Source of the DNA: Methanobrevibacter sp.
Lineage (GTDB): Archaea > Methanobacteriota > Methanobacteria > Methanobacteriales > Methanobacteriaceae
Assembly: GCF_017539065.1 (NCBI RefSeq)
Contig: NZ_JAFYHP010000012.1
Location: 62,001-126,000 of the forward strand
Direction of reading: 5' to 3'
Length of the DNA: 64,000 nucleotides
A program made the position numbers and the translations under genes. Positions 17,781 through 27,447 of the stretch are shown one piece after another. Each line of letters starts with the position of its first letter. Positions within the stretch are counted from its first letter, which is position 1. The notes beneath the pieces were generated by a model. It was not told the origin of the DNA and ran no database searches. It was given only the letters and a program-made list of their open reading frames with translations.

Positions 17781-18995
17781 ATGCAAACTCTAATTGAAAA
17801 TGTAAATATTATAAATCCATTCGATGAAATTCAAACTAATCAGAATGTTTTAATTGAAGATGATGTCATTAAGGAAATTTCTTCATCTAAAATCAAAGTC
17901 GATGCAAATGTTATTGATGGTGAAGATAATTATTTGCTCCCGGGGTTCATCGACTGTCACTGCCATATATTTGCAAAAGGTTTCCACAAAGAGGAGAATA
18001 TGGCAAATCCTTTAGGTCTTCATTTTTACAATGCGGTGCCTCACAGCCTACAGACCATTAATGCAGGGGTTACAACAATTAGGGATTGTGGATCAGCTGA
18101 TTTGAGTTTTAAATTGGCTCAACAAAAAGGATTATTCACAGCTCCAAAGGCACATTTATCAATCACTCCACTGGTCATGACTGGAGGTCATTTTGACTTG
18201 TTCTTGCCATCCGGTTGGGATATGGAGATAATTTATCCAGGTTTTCCAAAGGGAAGATGCGATGGCATTGAAGAGGTATTAAAAAAGACTCGTGAAGTGA
18301 AAAGAGCAGGCGCTGATTTTATAAAGGTAATGGCAAGCGGAGGAGTTTTGACTACAAATACTTCACCTGAATTTGCCCAATTCAATAAGAAGGAATTAAA
18401 AACAATTGTCAAAGAAGCTAGTGCCAATGACATGAAGGTATCAGCTCATTGCCATAGTTTAAAGGGAATGAACAATTGTATTGATGCGGGATTCAGTTCT
18501 ATAGAACACGGAACATTCATCGATAAAAAAACTGCTTCTAAAATGGCTGAAAAGAACGTCAATCTTGTTCCAACACTTCTGGTTCATCAGTTTTTATATA
18601 AAACCGGTTTTCCGGCATGGGATAATTTTGCAGAAGAAAAAACCGCTAAATTAAAAGAAATAGTTAAAGTTCACAAAGAAAACATTTCAGTCGCTTATGA
18701 ACAGGGCGTAAACATCTTAATGGGAACCGACAGTGGAGTAATTCCTCATGGCCATAATCTGGAAGAATTGGTTCATTTGACTGATATTGGAATGTCCGCT
18801 GATGAAGCAATTGCAGCAGGAACCGTTAAAGCAGCTGAATTTTTAGGATTCAAAGACTTGGGATTAGTTAAAGAGAACTATGTTGCTGATTTGATTTTAG
18901 TTAATTCAAATCCTTTAGATGATGTTAGTGTTCTAAGCGATAATGATAATATCTTAAGAGTTATTCAAGACGGAATTGAAGTTAAACAGTTGTGA
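17781..18995 (+). CDS. Amidohydrolase family protein (imidazolonepropionase-like)
   Basis: 404-residue metal-dependent hydrolase of the amidohydrolase superfamily. Metal ligands are seen in GFIDCHCHIF (HxH), the DFIKVMASGGV lysine strand, SAHCHSLKG, SIEHGTFID, and GTDSGVIPHGHN with the catalytic aspartate. An N-terminal beta-sandwich and a C-terminal KENYVADLILV segment complete the fold. The substrate is not predictable; relatives include imidazolonepropionase-like and prolidase-type enzymes. GTGAT sits 3 nt before the ATG. It lies 7 nt after the phosphomevalonate dehydratase gene and 6 nt before the Cu+ ATPase, so all are one transcript. Confidence 0.8.
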   Translation: MQTLIENVNIINPFDEIQTNQNVLIEDDVIKEISSSKIKVDANVIDGEDNYLLPGFIDCHCHIFAKGFHKEENMANPLGLHFYNAVPHSLQTINAGVTTIRDCGSADLSFKLAQQKGLFTAPKAHLSITPLVMTGGHFDLFLPSGWDMEIIYPGFPKGRCDGIEEVLKKTREVKRAGADFIKVMASGGVLTTNTSPEFAQFNKKELKTIVKEASANDMKVSAHCHSLKGMNNCIDAGFSSIEHGTFIDKKTASKMAEKNVNLVPTLLVHQFLYKTGFPAWDNFAEEKTAKLKEIVKVHKENISVAYEQGVNILMGTDSGVIPHGHNLEELVHLTDIGMSADEAIAAGTVKAAEFLGFKDLGLVKENYVADLILVNSNPLDDVSVLSDNDNILRVIQDGIEVKQL

Positions 18996-19001
18996 TAGTA
19001 T

Positions 19002-21485
19002 ATGGTGAAACATAAACATATGGATTTGCCAATCGAAGGAATGCATTGCGCTTCCTGTGTGTTAAGCGTGAATAAAACATTCGGTAAGATTGAAGGCGTA
19101 GAGGAAGTCGACGCCGATCTGGCAGCAAATAAATTGCATATCACAGTCGACACTAAAAAGATTTCCTATGAAGAGATGGAGAGATTGGTTAAGAACTTGG
19201 GGTTTGAACTTCACTCTGATGAGATGACTTTAAGAATTCAAGGGATGCATTGTGCTTCCTGTACCATGAATGTTGAGAATTTTTTAATAAGATTGGATGG
19301 CATTTTTGATGTTAAAGCCGATTTAACTTCTCAATCTGCGAGAGTAAGATATGATTCATCAAAAGTAACATTGGATGAAATCGAAAAAGTAATTAATTCT
19401 TTAGGTTTTGAACTTTTAGGAGTTGAAGGCCAGACTGAAATCGATGAGGAAGCGATATATCAACAGGATTTAAAGGACAAACGTAACAGAATTATTGTTG
19501 GATTATTTTTCTCAGTTATTTTAATGATTTTAATGTTTAGCGGATGGGATCCGTTAAATGGATTTACACATTCCTTGCATCAGGCAACTGGATTGCATAT
19601 TTCTTCTATGGGATTATTATCATTAATTGTAAGTATTGCACCATTTTTGTATGTGTCTTTACCAATCTTAAAAGCGGGAATAAACGGTTTGATGCATAAA
19701 AACCTGAATATGGACGTAATGTATTCAATGGGTATTCTGGTTGCATATATCTCAAGTATTTTTGGAACATTCGGCATAGTCCTGGACCACACATTCATGT
19801 TCTATGATTCAGCAGTAATGCTTCCTTCATTCTTAATGATTGGAAGATATCTTGAAGCCAGAGCCAAAAAACGAACTTCCGATTCAATAAGGGAGCTGAT
19901 AGGACTTCAACCAACAGTTGCAACCGCAATTGAAGTGGATGAAAATGGTGAAATAATTTCACAAAGGGAAGTTTCAATCGCAGACATTGTTGTAGACGAT
20001 TTGCTTTTGGTCAAACCCGGTGAAAAAATCCCGGTGGACGGGGATGTTGTCGGTGGAGAATCCTATGTTGATGAATCAATGATTAATGGTGAACCGATTC
20101 CTAAAGTAAAGAAGGATGGAGAAGAGGTATTTGCCGGAACCATCAATCAGGACGGAGTATTGAAAATCAGGGCCAAAAAGATTGGAAAGGAAACTGTCTT
20201 GTCAAATATTATCCGTTTGGTTGAAAAGGCACAGTCTTCAAGGCCTCCGGTTCAGAAATTCGCAAATACTATTGTGTCATATTTCATTCCAGTTATTTTA
20301 ACAATAGCTATTGTAGTATTCTTGATATGGTATTTTGTATTGGGAGGAACATTACTATTTTCATTAACATGTCTGATTTCAATATTGGTGGTTGCATGTC
20401 CGTGCGCTTTGGGTTTGGCGACTCCAACAGCAGTTACAGTAGGTGTTGGAAGGGCCGCAGAGTATGGAATCCTGATTAAAAACGGAGATACCTTGGAAAA
20501 TGCAGGTCAAATCGATGTTGCGGCATTTGACAAGACCGGTACAATAACTGAAGGTAAACCTGAGGTTGACGATATCATCAGTTATGGTTGTTCAGATGAT
20601 GAATTGATTAAGCTTGCAGCAAGCATTGAGCAGAATTCAACTCACCCTATTGCTAAGGCTATTGTGAACAAATCAAAGGAATTGAATCTGGTTTTAGATC
20701 AAACATCCGAATTTGAAAATATTACTGGCAAAGGGCTTAAAGCCGAGTTAAACGGCAGTGAAATTCTTGCAGGCAATCTAGCTTTAATGCAAGCTTTTGA
20801 TGTTGATGTTGGCAAGGAAACTATAGACAAATATCATAATCTTGAAAGTTTAAGCAAAACAATTATCTTTTTAGCAAAAGACAAATCTGTAAAAGGTATT
20901 TTGAGCTTATCTGATAAAATTAAACCTAATTCTAAAAGAGCTATTGAAGAGTTACATAAGATGGGTGTTGAAACCTATATGTTAACTGGAGATAATGAAT
21001 CCACTGCTTTGAATGTTGCCCGTGAAGTTGGAATAGATAATGTAGAAGCGGGTATTCTTCCGGAAAACAAATTGGACATTGTTAAGAAAACCCAAGCGAA
21101 TAACACCAAGAAGGTTTTGTTTGTTGGTGACGGCATCAACGATGCACCTGCACTTACACAGGCCGATATTGGCGTTGCCATGGGTAACGGTACCGACATT
21201 GCAATGGAGAGCGGAGATATTGTTGTAATGGAAGGAGATCTGGAAAACGTAGTGGCTGCCGTGCAGTTTTCTAAAAAGGTAATGCGCAGAATCAAGGAAA
21301 ACATTTTCTGGGCTTTCGCATATAACTCAATTTTGATTCCGGTTGCAGCGGGTGTATTATACCCGACATTCGGAATAACATTCGAGCCGGCCCTTGCAGG
21401 TCTTGCAATGGCGATGAGTTCTGTAACAGTCATATCCCTTTCATTAATGCTTAAGAGATATGTTCCAGAAATAAAAAGAAGTTAA
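19002..21485 (+). CDS. copA: Copper-translocating P-type ATPase
   Basis: 827-residue P1B-ATPase that exports Cu+. It has two N-terminal HMA domains, each with GMHCASC (residues about 14 and 80). The CPC motif in ACPCALGLATP has its cysteines at 466 and 468. The phosphorylated aspartate is in DKTGTITEGK at about 510, followed by the STHPIA histidine and GDGINDAP. The last helices carry AYNSILIP and AMSSVTV, the YN/MxxSS signature of Cu+ rather than Zn2+ pumps. The actuator loop reads INGEPIPK instead of the usual TGE-type motif. The start at 19002 has GTGAT 5 nt upstream; ATG 19019 is an alternative. Confidence 0.9.
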   Translation: MVKHKHMDLPIEGMHCASCVLSVNKTFGKIEGVEEVDADLAANKLHITVDTKKISYEEMERLVKNLGFELHSDEMTLRIQGMHCASCTMNVENFLIRLDGIFDVKADLTSQSARVRYDSSKVTLDEIEKVINSLGFELLGVEGQTEIDEEAIYQQDLKDKRNRIIVGLFFSVILMILMFSGWDPLNGFTHSLHQATGLHISSMGLLSLIVSIAPFLYVSLPILKAGINGLMHKNLNMDVMYSMGILVAYISSIFGTFGIVLDHTFMFYDSAVMLPSFLMIGRYLEARAKKRTSDSIRELIGLQPTVATAIEVDENGEIISQREVSIADIVVDDLLLVKPGEKIPVDGDVVGGESYVDESMINGEPIPKVKKDGEEVFAGTINQDGVLKIRAKKIGKETVLSNIIRLVEKAQSSRPPVQKFANTIVSYFIPVILTIAIVVFLIWYFVLGGTLLFSLTCLISILVVACPCALGLATPTAVTVGVGRAAEYGILIKNGDTLENAGQIDVAAFDKTGTITEGKPEVDDIISYGCSDDELIKLAASIEQNSTHPIAKAIVNKSKELNLVLDQTSEFENITGKGLKAELNGSEILAGNLALMQAFDVDVGKETIDKYHNLESLSKTIIFLAKDKSVKGILSLSDKIKPNSKRAIEELHKMGVETYMLTGDNESTALNVAREVGIDNVEAGILPENKLDIVKKTQANNTKKVLFVGDGINDAPALTQADIGVAMGNGTDIAMESGDIVVMEGDLENVVAAVQFSKKVMRRIKENIFWAFAYNSILIPVAAGVLYPTFGITFEPALAGLAMAMSSVTVISLSLMLKRYVPEIKRS

Positions 21486-21487
21486 AA

Positions 21488-22348
21488 TTAATTGATTATA
21501 AAATCAATTAATTCTATTTTTAATTTTCCAAGCTTAGGAGCTAAATAGTTGTAAAATATTGCTAGAAGGTAAGCTTCAATAAATCCGCCTGCAAAACCAT
21601 ATAATACATTAGCGATTGCACTTGTTAGTGTCATGCCGCTTATCATCATAATTATTGCAAAAACTAAATTTAGGACACCACTAATTATTGCAAATGCAAT
21701 AGCAAATCTTAATGAATCAATGGAATCAATTGCAGCAAAACCTTTTTCTTCGCTTAAATTTAAAACTATTCCTCTATCATTTTTTCCTAAAATATTATAA
21801 ATGTATGTCCCAATTAAAACAAAAACAAATGATATTATAAGAGTTCCAAAAATAAACACTGCTATTGTTGTAGGTTGACTTATAAGGACCAATAATTGGT
21901 AAACATTGAAAGCCATTATCTGCTGACCGGAATACATTAAGGTCTGCATTATTGTGCTTAAAAGCAAAGGCAAAACAAATACCGAAACTAAATAAAGCAA
22001 TATTGCTTGTATTGTTAAAATAATTGAAACCATCATTGCAGTTTCAGTTGTAGAAATCTTAACAATTTCTTTTCCATCCTTAAGTTCTATAGCTATTGTT
22101 TTCAATTTTTTGGCAAGTAAATTATATAATAAACCTTGACAAAATGCATTGTAAATTGTATACATGAATGTGCCTACAATAATTGTCGGAATTAGGTATA
22201 TTATTACACTTGCTCCATCTGGAACTGTAAAACCTACAAGAATAGTAATGAAAATTGCAGAAATTATTGAAAATAACACTGCAATTCCAGTTGATATTAT
22301 AGTATATGAGGATAGTTCTATTGAGCGTAATTCTTTAAAATTACTCAT
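21488..22348 (-). CDS. Uncharacterised polytopic membrane protein
   Basis: 286 residues with about six hydrophobic segments separated by short loops and a single charged stretch near residue 90 (KDGKEIVKI). No catalytic motif is visible. The overall pattern is similar to Yip1-like six-TM proteins, but I cannot assign it. Its ATG overlaps the purB stop by 4 nt (ATGA), so it is translated with purB. This pairing is positional only and does not imply a role in purine synthesis. Confidence 0.55.
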   Translation of the reverse strand: MSNFKELRSIELSSYTIISTGIAVLFSIISAIFITILVGFTVPDGASVIIYLIPTIIVGTFMYTIYNAFCQGLLYNLLAKKLKTIAIELKDGKEIVKISTTETAMMVSIILTIQAILLYLVSVFVLPLLLSTIMQTLMYSGQQIMAFNVYQLLVLISQPTTIAVFIFGTLIISFVFVLIGTYIYNILGKNDRGIVLNLSEEKGFAAIDSIDSLRFAIAFAIISGVLNLVFAIIMMISGMTLTSAIANVLYGFAGGFIEAYLLAIFYNYLAPKLGKLKIELIDFIIN

Positions 22349-23697
22349 TCAAACCACTTTTCAGACTTTTCAAGGAGTTCATCGATGATTATTGGAATGG
22401 AACCAATGTAGGTATGTGGATCCATTATTTTATCGACATCTTCTTCGGTTAGGTATTTTTGAACCTCTTCATCTTCTAAGATTAATTCGCCGAGCAATAA
22501 TTTTTCTTTATTTGCTTTAATAGCATTTTTTCTAACAATTCCGTAAGCGGTTTGTTTTCCCATTCCTGCACGAGTTAACTCAGCCATTAATCTTTCAGCC
22601 ATAATCAAACCGTTGGTTAAATTTAAGTTTCTTTCGATGTTTTCATCATAGAATACTAAATTATTCATTAATTTAATGGTCAGGTTTAAGATGTAATCAG
22701 TTAAGATACAGCTTTCCGGAAACATTATTCTTTCACAAGAGGAATTTGTTAAATCTCTTTCATGCCAGAGGGGATTATTGTCAAGTGCAGCATTTACATA
22801 GGATTTTACAATTCTTGCAACACCACAGATTCTTTCAGCAGTAATCGGATTCATTTTATGAGGCATTGTACTGCTTCCAACTTGTTTTTCAGGGTCAAAA
22901 TATTCTCCAACTTCCATTAGTTCAGTTCTTTGTAAACTTCTAATCTCGAGTCCGATTTTATCTAAAGTAGAGGCAATATTGGCTAAAACACTTATGAATT
23001 CAACATGGTTGTCTCTTTGAACAACTTGGTTAGTTATTGTGGCTGCAGGCAATCCTAAGATTTCTGCAACTGTTTTATGGATTTCCCAACCTTGTTCACC
23101 TAAAGCTGCGGTTGTACCGACTGCACCATCCATCATTCCAACACAAACATTTAGTCTTGCATTTTCTAATCTAACATATTGTCTGTGAAGTTCATCTGCC
23201 CAAATACCAAATTTCATTCCGTAAGTTGTTGGAAGCGCATGTTGGCCGTGTGTACGTCCAATACATACTTTCATTTTATTTTCGCTTGCAAGTTTAAGCA
23301 TTATTTTTGTCAATCTTTCTAATTTTTCTTCCAACACATCAATGGAATCACGAATAAGTAATGAATTTGAACTGTCTACAATATCGTTAGATGTAGCACC
23401 AAAGTGAACATATTCTCCGGCGCCATTTTCACATACTTCGGTAATTGATTTTGATAACGCCGCAATGTCATGATTGGTTTCAGCTTCAATTTCTTTCACT
23501 CTTTCTAATTTAACATAATCAGTATTAGCTTTAGCCGCAATTTCATCTGCGACTTCTTGTGGGATAATCCCAAGTTTTCCTTCCGCTAAAGCTAAAGCTG
23601 CTTCTACATCTAGCATTCTTTGTAATTTATTTTCTTCTTCCCAAATATTTTTCATTTCAGGAGTACCATACCTAAATTCAATAGGGTGTATAGCCAT
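22345..23697 (-). CDS. purB: Adenylosuccinate lyase
   Basis: 450-residue member of the fumarase/aspartase superfamily. It splits SAICAR and adenylosuccinate to release fumarate in purine synthesis. The signature loop [19 protein letters not shown] with the catalytic serine is present near residue 270. Also visible are [16 protein letters not shown] near 97 and [14 protein letters not shown] near 148 (catalytic His). Length is typical. The start [11 protein letters not shown] is the family's standard N-terminus. A divergent promoter region of about 130 nt separates it from the HTH gene at 23831. Confidence 0.93.
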   Translation of the reverse strand: MAIHPIEFRYGTPEMKNIWEEENKLQRMLDVEAALALAEGKLGIIPQEVADEIAAKANTDYVKLERVKEIEAETNHDIAALSKSITEVCENGAGEYVHFGATSNDIVDSSNSLLIRDSIDVLEEKLERLTKIMLKLASENKMKVCIGRTHGQHALPTTYGMKFGIWADELHRQYVRLENARLNVCVGMMDGAVGTTAALGEQGWEIHKTVAEILGLPAATITNQVVQRDNHVEFISVLANIASTLDKIGLEIRSLQRTELMEVGEYFDPEKQVGSSTMPHKMNPITAERICGVARIVKSYVNAALDNNPLWHERDLTNSSCERIMFPESCILTDYILNLTIKLMNNLVFYDENIERNLNLTNGLIMAERLMAELTRAGMGKQTAYGIVRKNAIKANKEKLLLGELILEDEEVQKYLTEEDVDKIMDPHTYIGSIPIIIDELLEKSEKWFE

Positions 23698-23830
23698 TTT
23701 TTATCATCTCACAATAATTGTATTCAATACTATTTTGTTGGTTCAAAGTATTATATATTATAGCAAACATTTATATTGTTTTATATTAAAAAATTTAATT
23801 ACTATTATAATATTAATAATAGGTGATTAT

Positions 23831-24034
23831 ATGGAAACTAAAATACGACAGTTTCGCCAAAAAAAAGCTATAACTCAACAGGAGTTGGCTGATTTGGTTG
23901 GTGTAACTCGTCAGACTATTAATGCTTTAGAGAATGCTCGCTACAATCCTTCCTTATTATTGGCCTATAAAATTACAAAAGTATTGGGTAGAGATGCTAT
24001 AGAAGATGTATTTATACTCGATGATGTAGATTAA
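23831..24034 (+). CDS. Small Cro/CI-type HTH transcriptional regulator
   Basis: 67-residue protein, essentially one helix-turn-helix domain: [20 protein letters not shown], then [19 protein letters not shown]. The C-terminus FILDDVD matches the YgzD/YozG-like XRE subgroup common in methanogens. An open frame extends upstream to 23735, but AGGTGAT (23821-23827) lies immediately before ATG 23831 and the upstream part is hydrophobic AT-rich filler. It probably regulates itself and the following membrane protease, in the same orientation 98 nt downstream (inference). Confidence 0.8.
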   Translation: METKIRQFRQKKAITQQELADLVGVTRQTINALENARYNPSLLLAYKITKVLGRDAIEDVFILDDVD

Positions 24035-24132
24035 CTTAGAATTCAAAATTAATTGAGGATTAGTATCTCACTTGTAGTTCATTGTAGATTATTTAATATA
24101 TTTTTTTTTAAACAAATTTTATTTTTGATATA

Positions 24133-24882
24133 ATGTCTTCATTCAACGAAAAACTAAAAAAGATTACTTTAAAAGAGATGTTGTCTTTTTTCATTGTTTT
24201 ATTTATTATTCATTATTTGCTAAATTCCTTAAACATTGTTCAAGTTGATACAGTTTGGATTTATATCTTCATAATTTTTTACTTTGTTTTTAAACTCAAA
24301 GATGCAATTCCTTATGTTGGAGAAGATATTTCAGAACTTTTTTTCCCGAATTTGATTAGAACTATTCTTTTAGTTGTCATTCTAAACATATTTTTGTCAT
24401 ATGGAATGTTATATTTCTCAAATTTTATTTTAGGGTTTGTTCAATCTAGAAATATATTTAATTCATTTTTAACAGGCAGTCTAATTTCCACCATTATTAT
24501 TTCGCCAATTTCAGAAGAATTAATTTTCAGGGGTGTTTTTCTTAATAGATTGAAATTGATTCTCCCAACAACTTTTGCAATATTGGTATCTTCTCTTTTG
24601 TTCGCATCGCTTCATAGCTTTGGTTCTATTTTTTCAGCATTTATATTTGGAGTTTGTGTTGCAATTTTATATTTGAAAACAGAAAACATTTTTGTTCCAA
24701 TATTGGCTCACTTATTAAATAACTTATTTGCGGAAATAATTGTTAGAATGGATTATAACGGCCTTTTATTTACAAATGATTTAGTTATTCTAATCATGTC
24801 AATTCTAGCCATTCTTTCATTAATAGTTATTTTTATTTCAATTCTTAAAGAATTAAATAGTATAAAAAATAATAAATTTTAA
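24133..24882 (+). CDS. CPBP (type II CAAX-like) intramembrane metalloprotease
   Basis: 249-residue protein with about seven membrane segments. The CPBP/ABI family motifs are present in order: SPISEELIFRGVFLNR (EExxxR glutamates) near residue 133, SSLLFASLHSFG (FxxxH) near 160, and ILAHLLNNL (HxxxN/B) near 205. These make up the zinc site of Rce1-like proteases. In prokaryotes the substrates are mostly unknown, with links to peptide self-immunity. No Shine-Dalgarno sequence is visible before the ATG. A two-TM protein follows 1 nt after its stop. Confidence 0.8.
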   Translation: MSSFNEKLKKITLKEMLSFFIVLFIIHYLLNSLNIVQVDTVWIYIFIIFYFVFKLKDAIPYVGEDISELFFPNLIRTILLVVILNIFLSYGMLYFSNFILGFVQSRNIFNSFLTGSLISTIIISPISEELIFRGVFLNRLKLILPTTFAILVSSLLFASLHSFGSIFSAFIFGVCVAILYLKTENIFVPILAHLLNNLFAEIIVRMDYNGLLFTNDLVILIMSILAILSLIVIFISILKELNSIKNNKF

Positions 24883-24883
24883 T

Positions 24884-25282
24884 ATGGATTTAAGAAAAAT
24901 TGGAATTGCGCTGATTTTGGCGGGTATTGTTATTACTATACTTTTCATTGATAATCAACAGATTTTTGTTCCGGCCTTAACTGTAACTGTTTTAGGATTT
25001 TTTGTTACTGTTGTAGGTTTTGTTAGTGAAATCAGGAAAAGAAAAATTATCAATGATCAATTGGATAAGGATATTGTGACAATTCTTCAACCTATGATTA
25101 CTAAATATTCTAATTTAAATAAACAATATAAAAACGAATTTGAAGGCGAGGAATACGTTCAAAAAAGATTGCAGTTAAATAGAGACTTGGAACGCGAAAT
25201 TACTGAAAAGCTTCCTTATTTGGAAAGCAGGGAAATCAAAAAAATCGTCATTGAATTCAGCAGAGAACAAGATAAACTTTAA
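24884..25282 (+). CDS. Small membrane protein with charged cytoplasmic tail
   Basis: 132 residues. Two hydrophobic helices (about 6-23 and 28-48) are followed by a highly charged region that is probably coiled coil (NDQLDKDIVTILQPM to the end). No family is recognised. It starts 1 nt after the CPBP protease gene, so the two are cotranscribed and may interact in the membrane. Confidence 0.5.
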   Translation: MDLRKIGIALILAGIVITILFIDNQQIFVPALTVTVLGFFVTVVGFVSEIRKRKIINDQLDKDIVTILQPMITKYSNLNKQYKNEFEGEEYVQKRLQLNRDLEREITEKLPYLESREIKKIVIEFSREQDKL

Positions 25283-25304
25283 AATTTTTTTTCAATATTC
25301 ATAT

Positions 25305-25350
25305 AATGTACATTTTGTTACAACAAGGTTTTAAATAGTACATTATACTA
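25305..25350 (+). promoter_or_regulatory. trp operon promoter with TGTACA-type operator boxes
   Basis: TGTACA at 25307-25312 matches the TRP box described for TrpY control in Methanothermobacter. A second half-box, AGTACA, lies at 25337-25342 inside the inverted repeat TAGTA-CATTA-TACTA (25336-25350). Between and overlapping them is the TATA-like TTTTAAATA (25329-25337). The AGTGAT ribosome binding site at 25361-25366 then leads to trpE ATG 25370. Control by a TrpY homologue is inference; no trpY is in the window. Confidence 0.5.
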
Positions 25351-25369
25351 ATTTATTATTAGTGATAAA

Positions 25370-26866
25370 ATGTTTTCCCCAAATTTAGAAGAAACAAAAG
25401 AAATTGCAAAGAATGAAGAATATAAAAGGATTCCTATATCTTATGAATTATATTCAGATATAGCGACTCCAATAGAAGTTTTAAGAATTTTAAAAGGCAT
25501 CAGCCGACATACATACATGTTAGAGAGTGTAGAAGATTCAAAAAAATGGGGAAGATACACATTTTTAGGTTTTAATCCGCTTTTGGAAGTCACATGTCAA
25601 GACGGAATAGTTAAAATCAGGGGCGATGAAGATTTCAATGAATTAACTGACGATGAAAAAATCATTAAAACCCAAAAACCTCATGAAATTATCAAAGAAT
25701 TGGTTTTGAAGAATAAATCTCCAAAAATCAAAGACTTGCCTCCATTCACAGGAGGTTTTGTCGGCTATTTCGCATACGATTACATCAAATACCAAGAACC
25801 TAGCTTAAATTTAGATGCCGAAAACCAAGATCAGTTCAAGGACATTGATTTGATGCTGTTCGATAAGGTAATTGCATTTGACAACTTCAAACAAAAAATA
25901 ATCATCATTGTCAATATGAAAACTGACGATTTGGAAAACAACTATGAAAAGGCATGCAACGATTTAAAGGAAATTGCAGATTTGATTAAAAATGGTAAAA
26001 GAATAGATATTGCGCCATTAGAATTAAAATCCGATTTCAAACCAGTTTTCACACGTGAAAAGTTCTGTGACATGGTTGAAAAGGCTAAAAATTACATTTT
26101 TGAAGGAGATATTTTCCAGGTCGTGCTTTCAAACAAAATCGAAGCAGAAATATCTGGAAGTTTATTTGACACATATAGGGTCCTAAGAACTACAAATCCT
26201 TCTCCTTACATGTTTTATTTTTCAAGCGACGATATTGAAATTGCCGGCGCTTCACCAGAAACATTAGTTAAGCTAAATAATGATAAACTTTACACATTTC
26301 CGCTTGCAGGAACAAGGCCTCGTGGAAAAACAGATGAAGAAGATGAGAAACTGGAAAAAGACTTACTTTCAGATGAAAAAGAACTTGCAGAACATAATAT
26401 GTTAGTTGACCTCGGAAGAAACGATATTGGAAGAATCGCTGAAATTGGATCTGTAAAAGTTGAGAAATATTTGTCAGTTGAGAGATTTTCCCATGTAATG
26501 CATATAGGGTCTACTGTAACCGGTACTTTAAGAAGTGATTTAGATTCACTTGCCGCTATTGATTCGATTTTACCTGCGGGCACGCTTTCCGGAGCTCCAA
26601 AAATCAGAGCTTGTGAAATAATTAATGAACTTGAAGATAACAAACGCGGAATTTATGGTGGAGCTATTGGATATGTTGATTTGAGTGGAAATATTGATAC
26701 CTGTATCTCAATCAGGATTGCATTTTCTAGAAATAATAAGGTATTCATACGTTCCGGAGCGGGCATTGTTGCAGATAGTGTTCCAGAAAAGGAATTTGAG
26801 GAATGTTTAAATAAAGCAGCTGCAGTAATTGATGCTCTAAAAATTGCTGATGGGGGATTGGAATGA
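25370..26866 (+). CDS. trpE: Anthranilate synthase component I
   Basis: 498-residue chorismate-using enzyme that forms anthranilate with ammonia from TrpG. The chorismate-binding domain carries NPSPYMFYF, LAGTRPRG, LVDLGRNDIGRIA and the GTLSGAPKIRA block. The N-terminal tryptophan-feedback element appears as YMLESVED. First gene of a seven-gene operon: its stop overlaps trpG by 4 nt. Regulation at the TGTACA-box promoter plus feedback inhibition is the expected pattern. Confidence 0.95.
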   Translation: MFSPNLEETKEIAKNEEYKRIPISYELYSDIATPIEVLRILKGISRHTYMLESVEDSKKWGRYTFLGFNPLLEVTCQDGIVKIRGDEDFNELTDDEKIIKTQKPHEIIKELVLKNKSPKIKDLPPFTGGFVGYFAYDYIKYQEPSLNLDAENQDQFKDIDLMLFDKVIAFDNFKQKIIIIVNMKTDDLENNYEKACNDLKEIADLIKNGKRIDIAPLELKSDFKPVFTREKFCDMVEKAKNYIFEGDIFQVVLSNKIEAEISGSLFDTYRVLRTTNPSPYMFYFSSDDIEIAGASPETLVKLNNDKLYTFPLAGTRPRGKTDEEDEKLEKDLLSDEKELAEHNMLVDLGRNDIGRIAEIGSVKVEKYLSVERFSHVMHIGSTVTGTLRSDLDSLAAIDSILPAGTLSGAPKIRACEIINELEDNKRGIYGGAIGYVDLSGNIDTCISIRIAFSRNNKVFIRSGAGIVADSVPEKEFEECLNKAAAVIDALKIADGGLE

Positions 26867-27447
26867 TACTTTTAATTGATAATTACGATAGTTTTTCATA
26901 TAATTTATACCAATTAATTGGTGAGGTAAGACAAGACATTAAAGTTTCAAGAAATGACAAAATAACAATTGAAGAGATAAGAGAACTAAATCCCGATGCG
27001 ATTATTTTATCTCCAGGACCTGGAAAACCTGAAAATGCTGGAATTTGCATTGAAATTGTTCGTGAATTTCATGATAAAATTCCAATTTTAGGGGTATGCT
27101 TAGGCCATCAGGCAATCTGTTCTGCATTTGGAGGTACAGTATCTCATGCAAAAAGATTAATGCATGGCAAATCATCAGATATATCACTTGATTATGATTA
27201 TATATTTAAGGGCCTTCCAAGCCAAATCAGTGTGGGCAGGTATCATTCTTTAAGTTTGATTAAAGAAACCCTTCCAGAACCTTTAGAAATCATTTCAAGA
27301 GCAAAAGATGATGGTGAGATTATGGCAGTAAAACATAAACAATATAATGTTTATGGTCTTCAGTTCCATCCGGAGTCAATATTAACGCCTGATGGATTAA
27401 CAATTATTGAAAATTTTTTAGATAAAGTCGAAAGAGGTATTTTATGA
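26863..27447 (+). CDS. trpG: Anthranilate synthase component II (glutamine amidotransferase)
   Basis: 194-residue class I glutaminase that channels ammonia to TrpE. The nucleophile lies in GVCLGHQAIC, the oxyanion loop is LSPGPGKPENAG, and the catalytic His-Glu are in LQFHPESIL. It is a stand-alone glutaminase, not fused to TrpD or TrpE. The start overlaps trpE and the stop overlaps trpD by 4 nt each, so subunit stoichiometry is set by translational coupling. Confidence 0.95.
   Translation: MILLIDNYDSFSYNLYQLIGEVRQDIKVSRNDKITIEEIRELNPDAIILSPGPGKPENAGICIEIVREFHDKIPILGVCLGHQAICSAFGGTVSHAKRLMHGKSSDISLDYDYIFKGLPSQISVGRYHSLSLIKETLPEPLEIISRAKDDGEIMAVKHKQYNVYGLQFHPESILTPDGLTIIENFLDKVERGIL

Noticed and set aside
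20975..21433. 152-codon open frame opposite copA
   Set aside because: It is a mirror of the conserved P-type ATPase codons, has no ribosome binding site and no recognisable domain.
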